DNA of 64,000 nucleotides. It comes from Telmatospirillum sp. J64-1 (GTDB lineage Bacteria; Pseudomonadota; Alphaproteobacteria; Rhodospirillales; Magnetospirillaceae). This document shows positions 53,863 to 63,015 of the stretch, piece after piece. The DNA is taken from assembly GCF_006980715.1 (NCBI RefSeq), contig NZ_SBHN01000025.1:1-64000 (forward strand). Reading direction: 5' to 3'. The notes below the pieces were generated by a model that saw nothing but the letters and a program-made list of their open reading frames with translations, made no database searches and had not been told where the DNA came from. Position numbers and translations under genes: made by a program. How positions within the stretch are numbered: the stretch's first letter is position 1; every line of letters begins with the position of its first letter.

Positions 53863-55305
53863 ATGGCCGAATACGATTACGTCATCCGCGGCGGGCTTGT
53901 CGCCACGGCCGCCGATGAATCCCGCTGCGACATCGGCATCCGCGACGGCCGCATCGTCGCCCTTGGCGCCTCGCTCGGCGCGGGCGAACGCGAGATCGAC
54001 GCCACCGGCATGATCGTCCTGCCCGGCGGCATCGACGCTCATTGCCATTTCGACCAGCCGATGAACGACGGCTCGCGCATGGCCGACGATTTCGAATCGG
54101 GTTCCATCTCGGCGGCCTTCGGCGGCACCACCACAATCATTCCCTTCGCCTGCCAGATGAAGGGCGGAACCCTGCGCGACGCCATCACTGACTATCATGG
54201 CCGGGCCGAGGGCAAGGCGGTGATCGACTACGCCTTCCACCTCATCGTCAGCGACCCGACACCGGGCGTGCTGGGCCAGGAACTGCCCGCCGTGATCAAG
54301 GACGGTTATACCTCGTTCAAGATCTACATGACCTATGACGACCTGAAGCTGAACGACCGCCAGATCCTCGACGTGCTGGACGTGGCGCGGCGCGAAGGCG
54401 CTATGGTCATGGTCCATGCCGAGAATTCCGACTGCATCGCCTGGCTGACCGAAAGGCTGGAACAGGCGGGCAAGACGGCGCCGAAATACCACGCCGAGGC
54501 CCGTCCCCCGGTGGTCGAGCGCGAGGCCACCCATCGCGCCATCTCGCTGGCCGAACTGGTGGACGTGCCGATCCTGATCGTCCATGTCTCGGGCCGCGAG
54601 GCGGTGGCCCAGATTTCCCATGCCCAGAGCAAGGGCCTGCGCATCTATGCCGAGACCTGTCCGCAATACCTGTTCCTGACCGCCGAGGACCTGGACCTCG
54701 ACGACTTCGAGGGCGCCAAGTGCATCTGCTCGCCGCCGCCGCGCGATGCCGCCAACCAGGAAATCATCTGGAACGGGCTGGAACGGGGAATCTTCCAGGT
54801 CTTCTCCTCCGATCATGCGCCCTTCCGCCATGACGATCCGCAAGGCAAGATGCTGCACGGCAAGAACGCCTCCTTCTCGAAGATCCCCAACGGCATCCCC
54901 GGCGTCGAGACGCGGATGCCGCTGCTGTTCTCGGAAGGCGTGATGACCGGGCGGCTGGACCTGCAGCGCTTTGTCGCGCTGACCGCCACCAATCCGGCAC
55001 GCATGTATGGCCTCTATCCCCGCAAGGGCACCATCGCGGTCGGCTCGGATGCCGATATCGCCATCTGGGACCCGCGCAAGGACGTGCTGCTGACCAACGA
55101 CATGCTGCACCACAATGTGGATTACACGCCCTATGAAGGCCGCCAATTGCGCGGCTGGCCGCGCTGGGTGATGTCGCGCGGCGAACTGGTGGTGGATGAC
55201 GGCAAGCTGACGGCCAAGCCGGGCCGGGGCGAGTTCCTGCCCTGCGATCAGCCGACACCCGCCCGTCCCGCTTCCGCCCGCCAGCCCTTGGCCGTCGCGG
55301 AGTGA
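53863..55305 (+). CDS. Dihydropyrimidinase/hydantoinase-type amidohydrolase
   Basis: 480 residues, start at the second of two adjacent ATGs (AAGGAG six bases upstream). Metal motifs: DAHCHFDQP (HxH), GYTSFKIYMTYDD (carboxylated Lys), MVHAENSD, VHVSGRE and FSSDHAPFRHDD. It opens cyclic amides such as dihydropyrimidines or hydantoins. No carbamoylase gene is seen nearby, so the open-chain product must be handled elsewhere or the true ring substrate differs. It lies ten bases after the AMDase-like gene. Confidence 0.9.
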   Translation: MAEYDYVIRGGLVATAADESRCDIGIRDGRIVALGASLGAGEREIDATGMIVLPGGIDAHCHFDQPMNDGSRMADDFESGSISAAFGGTTTIIPFACQMKGGTLRDAITDYHGRAEGKAVIDYAFHLIVSDPTPGVLGQELPAVIKDGYTSFKIYMTYDDLKLNDRQILDVLDVARREGAMVMVHAENSDCIAWLTERLEQAGKTAPKYHAEARPPVVEREATHRAISLAELVDVPILIVHVSGREAVAQISHAQSKGLRIYAETCPQYLFLTAEDLDLDDFEGAKCICSPPPRDAANQEIIWNGLERGIFQVFSSDHAPFRHDDPQGKMLHGKNASFSKIPNGIPGVETRMPLLFSEGVMTGRLDLQRFVALTATNPARMYGLYPRKGTIAVGSDADIAIWDPRKDVLLTNDMLHHNVDYTPYEGRQLRGWPRWVMSRGELVVDDGKLTAKPGRGEFLPCDQPTPARPASARQPLAVAE

Positions 55306-55310
55306 GCGGA

Positions 55311-56057
55311 ATGAAGCTGCTGATCGTCAATCCCAACATCACCGAAGAGGTTACCGACCTGATCAAGGCCGAGGCGGAGCGATCCGCCTCGGCCGGGACC
55401 GAGGTGACCATGGCGACGGCGGAATTCGGCGTCGCCTATATCGAGACCCGCGCCGAAGCCGCCATCGGCGCCTATGCCACCCTGAACAGGCTGGCCGAAG
55501 GATACGAAGGGCATGACGCCGCGATCATCGCCGCCTTTGGCGATCCGGGGCTGGAAGCGGCACGGGAAATCCTGCCCATCCCGGTACTGGGCATGACCGA
55601 ATCCTCGGTGCTGACCGCCTCGATGCTGGGCAAGCGCTTCTCGATCGTCGCCATCTCGCGGCGCATCACCGCTTGGTATCGGGAATGCGTCGAGTCCTAC
55701 GGCCTGGGCGGCCGACTGGCGAGCATCCGCTGCCTGGACGAACCCCTGGCCCGCATCGACACCGTGCAGCAGGACAAGGGCGAGACCCTGCTGGCCCTGT
55801 GCCTTCAGGCGGTGGAACAGGACGGCGCCGACGTGATCATCGTCGCAGGCGCTCCCCTGGCGGGACTGGCCCGCAGCATCGCCGACCGGGTTCCGGTGCC
55901 GGTGGTCGACGGCGTGTCCTGCGCCGTCCGTCAGGCCGAGGCGCTGGCCCTTCTCTCCCCCGCCCGTCCCACGGCCGGCAGCTATGCTAGGCCGCCCGCC
56001 AAAGACCAGAAAGGACTGTCAGCAGCCCTGAGCAGGCTGGTCGGAACACCTGGCTGA
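55311..56057 (+). CDS. Hydantoin racemase homologue without catalytic cysteines
   Basis: 248 residues from MKLLIVNPNITEEVTDLIKA; a GTG three codons upstream overlaps the previous stop. It clearly belongs to the Asp/Glu/hydantoin racemase family (FGDPGLEAAREI, PVLGMTESSVLTASMLGKRF). The two catalytic cysteines expected in ACFGDPG and LGCAGM are A75 (IIAAFGDPG) and G180 (VAGAPLAG). Ordinary two-base racemisation by Cys is therefore not possible. It is the last gene of the operon AMDase-like/hydantoinase/racemase-like. Confidence 0.82.
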   Translation: MKLLIVNPNITEEVTDLIKAEAERSASAGTEVTMATAEFGVAYIETRAEAAIGAYATLNRLAEGYEGHDAAIIAAFGDPGLEAAREILPIPVLGMTESSVLTASMLGKRFSIVAISRRITAWYRECVESYGLGGRLASIRCLDEPLARIDTVQQDKGETLLALCLQAVEQDGADVIIVAGAPLAGLARSIADRVPVPVVDGVSCAVRQAEALALLSPARPTAGSYARPPAKDQKGLSAALSRLVGTPG

Positions 56058-56096
56058 CTCCGCGAATAAAGGAAAACAAGAGGCGAAAAAGAGTTA

Positions 56097-56114
56097 TGTA
56101 ACAGAAGTTTAACC
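56097..56114 (+). promoter_or_regulatory. Possible Pho-box-like direct repeat before pstS
   Basis: TGTAACA-gaag-TTTAACC is a rough direct repeat with an 11-base period, about 100 bases before the pstS start. The match to the PhoB consensus is poor, so this is only a suggestion. Confidence 0.25.
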
Positions 56115-56215
56115 ATCTACTCCTTCAAGCCCCCTCTGCACCGCCCACATCCGAGCCATCGCCGGCGAACACAGTGTCTTTGCACGATCGGATCAGCCGC
56201 AAAGAGGGGCTCATA

Positions 56216-57235
56216 ATGCCGAGAAGAGACGCCGTTGTCTGGGCAGCCGTGGCAATCGTCATGGCTGGGCCAGCCCTTGCCCAACAGGCAGAAACCGTCC
56301 GCATAGACGGTTCCAGTACCGTCTATCCCGTTACCGAGGCTTTCGCGGAGGAATTCCAGAGCGACTTCCGGGGCCAGTACCAGGTCACCGTCGGCGTGTC
56401 GGGAACCGGCGGGGGCTTCCAGCGATTCTGCCGTGGCGAAACCCATATCTCCAACGCATCCCGCCCCATTTCCCAATCGGAACGCGAGGCCTGCGAGCAG
56501 GCCGGCATTGAATTCATCGAATTGCCCATCGCCATGGACGCCCTGGCGGTGGTGATCAATCCGCAGAACGACTGGGTCGATCACCTGACCGTCGAAGAAC
56601 TGCGACGCATGTGGGAGCCTGAATCCCAGGAACAGGTCACCAACTGGTCGCAGATCCGCGAGGGCTTCCCCGACCGGCCGCTGGCCCTGTTCGCGCCGGG
56701 CGTGGATTCCGGTACCTTCGACTATTTCACCGAAGCCGTGGTCGGCGAGGCGCATTCCAGCCGGGGCGACTTCACCGCCAGTGAGGACGACAACATCCTG
56801 GTCCAAGGGGTCGCCAGCGATCCCAACGCCCTGGCCTATTTCGGGCTGGCCTATTACACCGAGAACCAGGACCGCCTGAAGGCGGTGCCCATCGTCAACG
56901 AACAGGGCGAAGCGGTGGAGCCCTCCATCGAGAATGCCATGAACGGCAGCTATAATCCGCTGTCGCGGCCCCTCTTCATCTATGTCAGCACCCAGGCCAT
57001 AGACCAGAGCGAAGCGGTCCGCCAGTTCGTCAATTACTATCTCGATCCCGAACTGGCCCCCGAACTCGTGGCGGAGGTGGGCTATGTACCCCTGCCCGAA
57101 ACCGCCTATCAGATGGCCATGGAGAACCTGGAAAACCGGGTGACCGGGTCCGCCTTCGAAGGGGGCGGCTCGCAGGTCGGCATGACCATCGAGGACGTCC
57201 TGGCCACCGCCCGCCAGCGTGCAGGCACCAACTGA
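56216..57235 (+). CDS. pstS: Phosphate ABC transporter substrate-binding protein
   Basis: 339 residues from MPRRDAVVWAAVAIVMAGPA with signal peptide ending ALA-QQ; GAGGGG precedes ATG. The phosphate site is marked by IDGSSTVYPVTEAFAEEF, VSGTGGGFQRFCRGE, ISNASRPI and PGVDSGTFDYFTEAV. It belongs to the SphX/PstS branch. It binds phosphate in the periplasm and is the first gene of pstSCAB. Confidence 0.92.
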   Translation: MPRRDAVVWAAVAIVMAGPALAQQAETVRIDGSSTVYPVTEAFAEEFQSDFRGQYQVTVGVSGTGGGFQRFCRGETHISNASRPISQSEREACEQAGIEFIELPIAMDALAVVINPQNDWVDHLTVEELRRMWEPESQEQVTNWSQIREGFPDRPLALFAPGVDSGTFDYFTEAVVGEAHSSRGDFTASEDDNILVQGVASDPNALAYFGLAYYTENQDRLKAVPIVNEQGEAVEPSIENAMNGSYNPLSRPLFIYVSTQAIDQSEAVRQFVNYYLDPELAPELVAEVGYVPLPETAYQMAMENLENRVTGSAFEGGGSQVGMTIEDVLATARQRAGTN

Positions 57236-57266
57236 TCCAGGCGCAAGCGGGGCTGGGGAGAAGCAC

Positions 57267-58202
57267 ATGGCGGAAAAGGATACCGGCTGGGACTTCCACA
57301 TGTTTTCCCCCAGCCCCGTCTATCTCATGCGGCGGCGGGTCGTGGATGTGGTCATGCGGGGGCTGCTGTTCCTGGCGGCTTCCGTCTCCGTCCTGGTGAC
57401 GCTGGGCATCGTCTATGTCCTGCTCAGCGAATCCCTGGCCTTCTTCGCCCATGTCCCGGTCTTCGAATTCCTGACTGATACCCAATGGACGCCGCTTTTC
57501 GCCCAGACCCGCTACGGCATCCTGCCCCTGTTGTCGGGCACCATCGTCGCCGCCGGGATCGCCATGCTGGTGGCGGTCCCGGCGGGAACGGTGCTGGCGA
57601 TCTATCTCAGCGAATACGCGCCGCCCCGGGTGCGGGAAGTGGTCAAGCCCCTTTTGGAACTGCTCGAAGGCGTGCCGACGGTGGTCTACGGCTATTTCGC
57701 CCTGCTGTTCGTCACGCCGCTGCTGTCCACCTTCCTGCCGGTGCGCGGTTTCAACCTGCTGGCGCCGGGGCTGGTGATGGGCATCATGATCCTGCCCTAT
57801 GTCACCTCGGTCAGCGAGGACGCCATGCGCGCCGTTCCCAGGCATCTGCGCGAAGGCGCCTATGCGCTGGGCTTCAGCCGCCTCCAGACCTCGCTGCGTG
57901 TGGTCGTTCCGGCGGCCTTCTCGGGCATCACCGCGGCCTATATCCTGGGCATGTCGCGGGCGGTCGGCGAGACCATGGTGGTCGCCATCGCCGCCGGCCA
58001 GAACCCCAACCTGACCTTCAATCCTTTGGAATCGGCGGCGACCATCACCGCCTATATTGTGCAGGTCAGCCTGGGCGACGTGCCGCATGGCTCCATCGCC
58101 TACCAGACCATCTTCGCCGCCGGGCTGGTGCTGTTCCTGATCACGCTGGCCTTCAACATCATCGGCTTCTTCCTCCGCCGGAAGTTCCGCGAGGTCTACT
58201 GA
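57267..58202 (+). CDS. pstC: Phosphate ABC transporter permease PstC
   Basis: 311 residues from MAEKDTGWDFHMFSPSPVYL, GGGGAG upstream. There are six membrane segments; the EAA-type loop is EDAMRAVPRHLREGAYALGF, and GYFALLFVTPLL and SRAVGETMVVAIAAGQ are typical of PstC. It forms the channel with PstA and is followed one base later by pstA. Confidence 0.92.
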   Translation: MAEKDTGWDFHMFSPSPVYLMRRRVVDVVMRGLLFLAASVSVLVTLGIVYVLLSESLAFFAHVPVFEFLTDTQWTPLFAQTRYGILPLLSGTIVAAGIAMLVAVPAGTVLAIYLSEYAPPRVREVVKPLLELLEGVPTVVYGYFALLFVTPLLSTFLPVRGFNLLAPGLVMGIMILPYVTSVSEDAMRAVPRHLREGAYALGFSRLQTSLRVVVPAAFSGITAAYILGMSRAVGETMVVAIAAGQNPNLTFNPLESAATITAYIVQVSLGDVPHGSIAYQTIFAAGLVLFLITLAFNIIGFFLRRKFREVY

Positions 58203-58203
58203 G

Positions 58204-59139
58204 ATGACGCATCTGTCCGGCTTCCGCGAAGAACAGATCGATTATGCCGGCCTGATCACCCGCGCCAAGCGGGGAGACCTCCTCTTCGGCCTGATCGGGC
58301 TGGTGGTGATGATGATCGCCATCCTGACCCTGATGACCCTGATCGTCGACCTGGCGCTGGACGGCATCCCGCGCCTGTCCTGGGACTTCCTGACCAACTT
58401 CCCGTCCCGCCGCGCGGCCCAGGCGGGGATCCTGTCGCCCCTGGTCGGCACGACGCTGGTGATGCTGGTGACCGCGATCCTGGCGATCCCGCTGGGGGTG
58501 ATGGCCGGGCTCTATCTGGAAGAATACGCGCCCAAGAACCTGCTCACCAATATCATCGAGATCAACGTTACCAACCTGGCCGGCGTGCCCTCGATCATCT
58601 ATGGCCTGCTGGCACTGGGCCTGTTCGTCCAGACCTTCGGCATGGGCGAGACGATCCTGGTGGCCGGCATGGTGCTGGCGCTGCTGATTCTGCCGGTGGT
58701 CATCGTCGCCACGCGCGAGGCGATCCGTGCCGTGCCCGGGGAAATGCGGGAAGCGGCTTTCGCCCTTGGGGCCGACAAATGGCAAACCATGGCCTTCTAT
58801 GTGCTGCCCGTCGCCACCCCAGGCATCCTGACCGGCGCCATCGTCGGCCTGGCGCGGGCCATCGGCGAGACGGCACCGATCATCACCATCGGGGCGCTGA
58901 CCTTCATCGCCTTTCTGCCCCCCTCTCCCATCCAGGCCGAGCCGCCATTCCTGAATTTCCAGTGGCTGAATTCGCCCTTCACCGTCATGCCCATCCAGAT
59001 GTTCAACTGGGTTTCGCGGCCTCAAGAGGCCTTCCACATCAACGCCGCGGCCACGGGCATCGTGCTGATGGGCATGACGTTGCTGATGAACGGCTTGGCC
59101 GTCTGGCTGCGTTACCGCATTCGCAGGCAAGTGAAATGA
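58204..59139 (+). CDS. pstA: Phosphate ABC transporter permease PstA
   Basis: 311 residues, six membrane segments. Typical features are [34 protein letters not shown], the EAA loop [20 protein letters not shown] and [16 protein letters not shown]. Its stop overlaps the pstB start by four bases (ATGA). Confidence 0.92.
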   Translation: MTHLSGFREEQIDYAGLITRAKRGDLLFGLIGLVVMMIAILTLMTLIVDLALDGIPRLSWDFLTNFPSRRAAQAGILSPLVGTTLVMLVTAILAIPLGVMAGLYLEEYAPKNLLTNIIEINVTNLAGVPSIIYGLLALGLFVQTFGMGETILVAGMVLALLILPVVIVATREAIRAVPGEMREAAFALGADKWQTMAFYVLPVATPGILTGAIVGLARAIGETAPIITIGALTFIAFLPPSPIQAEPPFLNFQWLNSPFTVMPIQMFNWVSRPQEAFHINAAATGIVLMGMTLLMNGLAVWLRYRIRRQVK

Positions 59140-59960
59140 ACCAGAATCTTCCCGAATCGCGTACCTCCCTGGAAACCGAAGAGGGGGAAAACCTCTCCAA
59201 GCCCTTCAACCTGCGTGCCGAGGTCCGTCGGCTGAACTTCTGGTATGGGAATTTCCATGCCCTGAAGGAGATCGAACTGCCTATCGCCGACCGTCATGTC
59301 ACCGCCCTGATCGGTCCCTCGGGTTGCGGCAAGAGCACCCTACTTCGCTGCTTCAACCGCATGCACGATCTTTATCCGGGCAACCGCTATGGCGGCGAGA
59401 TCCGTCTCTTCCCCGACGACAGTAACCTCGTCGAGCTGGACCCCATGCTGGTGCGGATGCGGGTCGGCATGGTGTTCCAGAAACCCAACCCTTTCCCCAA
59501 ATCCATTTTCGAGAATGTCGCCAGCGGCCTGCGCATCCGCGGCCTGCGCAAGCGTTCCCTGCTGCAGGAGCGTGTGGAATGGGCCTTGGAACAGGCGGCC
59601 TTGTGGGACGAGGTGAAGGACCGGCTGGAGGCGTCGGCCTTCGAGCTGTCGGGCGGCCAGCAGCAGCGCCTGTGCATCGCACGCGCCTTGGCCCCGGGAC
59701 CCGAATTGCTGCTGCTGGACGAACCCACCTCGGCCCTGGACCCCATCGCCACCTCCAAGGTGGAGGACCTGATCTGCAAGCTGGGCAAGGCCATCACCGT
59801 AGTCATCGTCACCCACAACATGCATCAGGCGGCGCGTATCTCGGATTTCACCGCCTTCATGCATCTGGGCCATCTGGTCGAGTTCGGCGACACGGGAACC
59901 CTGTTCACCGCCCCCAAATCCGAACGCACCAGCGCCTATATCACCGGCCGGTTCGGATAA
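59136..59960 (+). CDS. pstB: Phosphate ABC transporter ATP-binding protein
   Basis: 274 residues. Walker A is [17 protein letters not shown], the Q-loop is [19 protein letters not shown], the ABC signature [15 protein letters not shown], Walker [14 protein letters not shown] and the switch His in [18 protein letters not shown] followed by RCFNRM and KPNPFPKSI is characteristic of PstB. The start at 59136 overlaps pstA. phoU, the usual next gene, is absent here. Confidence 0.95.
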   Translation: MNQNLPESRTSLETEEGENLSKPFNLRAEVRRLNFWYGNFHALKEIELPIADRHVTALIGPSGCGKSTLLRCFNRMHDLYPGNRYGGEIRLFPDDSNLVELDPMLVRMRVGMVFQKPNPFPKSIFENVASGLRIRGLRKRSLLQERVEWALEQAALWDEVKDRLEASAFELSGGQQQRLCIARALAPGPELLLLDEPTSALDPIATSKVEDLICKLGKAITVVIVTHNMHQAARISDFTAFMHLGHLVEFGDTGTLFTAPKSERTSAYITGRFG

Positions 59961-60047
59961 GGCGGGACTGCCCGAATTTGCGTCTACGACATTCTTTCTG
60001 AATCCTTCGCAGCCTCCATCTAACCAGGATCGTCATCGGAGGCTGTC

Positions 60048-60947
60048 ATGCAGGTCACTGTGATCCACAACCCTACCGCCGGCAACGGCGAGATGTCCGT
60101 CGAGAAACTGTCTGAAATGATGGAGGCCTACGGCTATCGCTTCCGCATTCATTCCAGTAAGGAGGCGGACCTGCCTGCGATCCTGGCCGAGCCCGCCGAT
60201 CTGGTGGCCGTGGCGGGCGGAGACGGCACCGTGGGCAAGGTCCTGCGCACCCTGCCCGACCGATCACGCCCGGTCGCTGTTCTGCCGATGGGGACGGCCA
60301 ACAACATCGCCCGCTCCCTGGGAATCGAAGGCCAGCCGCAAGACCTTCTGCGGTCGTGGAGCGAGGGACGGACGAAGCGCTTCGACATCGGTGTGGCTGT
60401 CGGCCCCTGGGGACGGCGCCGGTTCATCGAAGCCATCGGCGTCGGCACCGTCGCCCAGGCCATGGCCCAGGCCGACGCCACGGACTTGCCCCAGGAGGGC
60501 GAGATCAACCACGCCCGCCGGATCATCTGCGACGTCATCCGCCAAGCAAAGGCGGGCTGCCCCATCGTCACCGTCGACGAGTGGACCTTGCCGGAAGACC
60601 TGCTGTTCGTCGAGGTGATGAACATCAACCATCTGGGGCCGAACCTGCCCGTCGCGCCCTTCGCCGATTCGGGGGACGGGCTTCTCGACATCGCCTATGT
60701 GCGGGAGCACCAGCGCGAGGAATTCCTGGCCTGGCTCGATGACCAGAAGGCACGGACGCCGCCGCCCTTCCAGCTGGAACGGGGGAAGCGCATCGGCATG
60801 ACCTGGAGCGGCGAGCCCTTGCGCGTGGATGACGAATTCATGGCTCCTCCCGAAGGCGGCGGCGCGATCATCATCGAGTTGGAGGAAGAACCCCTGCGGA
60901 TAGTGATTTCCTCCGATTCCGGCCATTCCCAGCAAAGCGGAGGATGA
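60048..60947 (+). CDS. Diacylglycerol kinase-family lipid kinase (YegS-like)
   Basis: 299 residues. The nucleotide site is VAVAGGDGTVGKVL and the family segment AVLPMGTANNIARSLGI is intact; GDGLLDIAYV and a beta-sandwich C-terminal half follow. The enzyme should phosphorylate a lipid or sphingoid hydroxyl; exact substrate unknown. It starts 87 bases after pstB and ends one base before the IMPase-like gene, so these two are co-transcribed and could be read through from pst. Confidence 0.88.
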   Translation: MQVTVIHNPTAGNGEMSVEKLSEMMEAYGYRFRIHSSKEADLPAILAEPADLVAVAGGDGTVGKVLRTLPDRSRPVAVLPMGTANNIARSLGIEGQPQDLLRSWSEGRTKRFDIGVAVGPWGRRRFIEAIGVGTVAQAMAQADATDLPQEGEINHARRIICDVIRQAKAGCPIVTVDEWTLPEDLLFVEVMNINHLGPNLPVAPFADSGDGLLDIAYVREHQREEFLAWLDDQKARTPPPFQLERGKRIGMTWSGEPLRVDDEFMAPPEGGGAIIIELEEEPLRIVISSDSGHSQQSGG

Positions 60948-60948
60948 G

Positions 60949-61821
60949 ATGGGCGGCAGCGGCCAAGATATTTCACCGGTCCCCGAAGACACCCTTTGTG
61001 CCATCGAGAACCGGGCGGTCGAACTGGCGCGTCTGGCGGGCACGGAAATCATCGCGGCCCTGGGCCGCACCCTGGCGGTCCGCTACAAGGGCGACCCCGA
61101 GAACGAGGCCTCGCTCAAGGACCCCGTCTCGGAGGTCGATCACGAGGTCGAAGTCCTGATCCGCGCCCTGCTGGGCGAACATTTCCCCGACCACGACATC
61201 CTGGGCGAGGAGATCGACGAAGGGCCTAGCCGCGATTGCGACTTCGTCTGGGCCATCGACCCGGTGGACGGCACGACCAATTTCGTCAACGGCTTTCCGC
61301 TTTTCGCCGGGTCGATCGGCGTCCTTTATCGCGGCCAGCCCATCGTCGGCGCCGTCTGGTGCTCGACCAGCCACAGCCTGCGTCCCGGCGTCTATCATGC
61401 GCGGATCGGCGGCCCGCTCAGTTTCGAGAAGGAGGAGGTCACTCCCAAGGGGCACAATCCCACCATCCGCCGCCGCCTCGCGGGCGAGCCCCAGGCGACG
61501 GCGGATCATTCCCTGCCCTGGGACATCCGCAAGACCGGCTCGGCCGCCATCGAATGCGCCTTCGCCGCCGCCCACCTGCTGCATGTGGCCCGTTTCGAAC
61601 GTCCCAATGTCTGGGACGTGGCCGGCGGCATCGTGCTGGTGCGGGCCGCCGGTGGGGAAGTCCGCGTGAAGGATGAGGAACGGGGATGGATCGACATGGA
61701 CCGCTTCCACGTCCCCGGCATGACGAACGGGCAGAAGGCTTCCCTGCGCGACTGGCGCCGCCCTCTCATCGTCGGCGATGCCTCAGCTGTCGAAAGGATG
61801 TGCCGCAGCCACGAAGATTGA
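60949..61821 (+). CDS. Inositol monophosphatase-family phosphatase
   Basis: 290 residues. Metal and catalytic motifs are present: LKDPVSEVDHEVE, ILGEEIDEG, WAIDPVDGTTNFVNG and NVWDVAGGIVLV. Family members remove phosphate from inositol, histidinol, PAP or sugar phosphates. Its substrate is not clear. The pairing with a lipid kinase and a glycosyltransferase suggests lipid or glycan head-group metabolism. Confidence 0.9.
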   Translation: MGGSGQDISPVPEDTLCAIENRAVELARLAGTEIIAALGRTLAVRYKGDPENEASLKDPVSEVDHEVEVLIRALLGEHFPDHDILGEEIDEGPSRDCDFVWAIDPVDGTTNFVNGFPLFAGSIGVLYRGQPIVGAVWCSTSHSLRPGVYHARIGGPLSFEKEEVTPKGHNPTIRRRLAGEPQATADHSLPWDIRKTGSAAIECAFAAAHLLHVARFERPNVWDVAGGIVLVRAAGGEVRVKDEERGWIDMDRFHVPGMTNGQKASLRDWRRPLIVGDASAVERMCRSHED

Positions 61822-61923
61822 CCCCTCGCTTCCGCCGCCATCCCCTACCTCCCAAGGCGAGATGGGAGCCACCGGAAGCACCGCCCATCTGTCCTTCTGG
61901 ATGCAACAGAAGGAGAGTGCTCC

Positions 61924-63012
61924 ATGCGGATCGCACAGGTCGCTCCTTTGCACGAAGCCGTGCCTCCGGTCTCCTACGGAGGCACGGAACGGATCGTCTC
62001 CTATCTGACCGAGGAATTGGTGGCCCAGGGGCATGAGGTGACGCTTTTCGCCTCGGCCGATTCGCTGACCGCCGCCCATCTCGAGAGCATCTCTTCCCGA
62101 GCCTTGCGGCTGGACGGGACATGCGACGATCCCGTGCCGTGGCATCTGGTCCTGCTGGAACGTCTCGCCAAAAGGGCGGCCGCATTCGACATCATCCATT
62201 TCCATTGCGAATTCCTGCATCTGCCCTTGGCCCGGCGCCTGCCCGTGCCTTCGCTGACCACCCTGCATGGCCGCCTGGACCTGGCGGGCCTGGAAGCCCT
62301 TTTCCAGGAATATGCCGAACATCCGCTGATCTCCATTTCCGACAGCCAGCGCCGCCCCCTGCCCCGCGCCAACTGGCTGGCGACGATCCATCACGGCCTG
62401 CCCACGACGCTCTACAAGCCTGCGGCTTCCCCTTCGAAGGACTATCTGCTCTTCCTGGGACGGATATCGCGCGAGAAGCGCCTGGACAGGGCCATCGAAA
62501 TCGCCAGGCTTGGCGGCCTGCCGCTGAAGGTGGCCGCCAAGATCGACCGGGGAGACCGGGAGTATTTCGAACAGGTCATCCGCCCCATGCTGGAAACGCC
62601 CGGGGTGGAATTCCTGGGGGAAGTCGGCGAAGCGGAAAAGGGGCCGCTGCTGAGCAATGCCCTGGCCCTGCTCTTTCCCATCGACTGGCCCGAACCCTTC
62701 GGCCTGGTCATGGCGGAGGCGATGGCCGCCGGCACGCCCACCATCGCCTATCCCTGCGGATCGGTGCCCGAGGTCCTCGATCACGGCGTGACCGGTATTC
62801 TGGTGCGCAGCATTGCCGAAGCCGTGGCGGCACTGCCACTCGCCGAGGGCATCGATCGCCGCGCCTGCCGTGAAACCTTCCTCAAACGCTTTTCCGCCCG
62901 GCGCATGGCCGAGGATTACCTCGCCGCCTATCGCCGCCTGACCCTACCGGCGGCCTTGCCCCTTTCTCAGCGCCGGACTTCGACCCGCGACGAATTTCGA
63001 GCCGGGGAGTGA
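61924..63012 (+). CDS. GT4-family glycosyltransferase
   Basis: 362 residues. The N-terminal Rossmann domain starts MRIAQVAPLHEAVPPVSYGG and TERIVSYLTEELVAQGHEVT; the donor site is LFLGRISREKRLDRAIEIA, and PIDWPEPFGLVMAEAMAAGT holds the E-x7-E motif of retaining GT4 enzymes. Donor and acceptor are unknown. GGAGAG precedes ATG. It lies three bases before the debranching-type gene, a pairing that suggests alpha-glucan or glucosyl-lipid metabolism. Confidence 0.9.
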   Translation: MRIAQVAPLHEAVPPVSYGGTERIVSYLTEELVAQGHEVTLFASADSLTAAHLESISSRALRLDGTCDDPVPWHLVLLERLAKRAAAFDIIHFHCEFLHLPLARRLPVPSLTTLHGRLDLAGLEALFQEYAEHPLISISDSQRRPLPRANWLATIHHGLPTTLYKPAASPSKDYLLFLGRISREKRLDRAIEIARLGGLPLKVAAKIDRGDREYFEQVIRPMLETPGVEFLGEVGEAEKGPLLSNALALLFPIDWPEPFGLVMAEAMAAGTPTIAYPCGSVPEVLDHGVTGILVRSIAEAVAALPLAEGIDRRACRETFLKRFSARRMAEDYLAAYRRLTLPAALPLSQRRTSTRDEFRAGE

Positions 63013-63015
63013 GCG

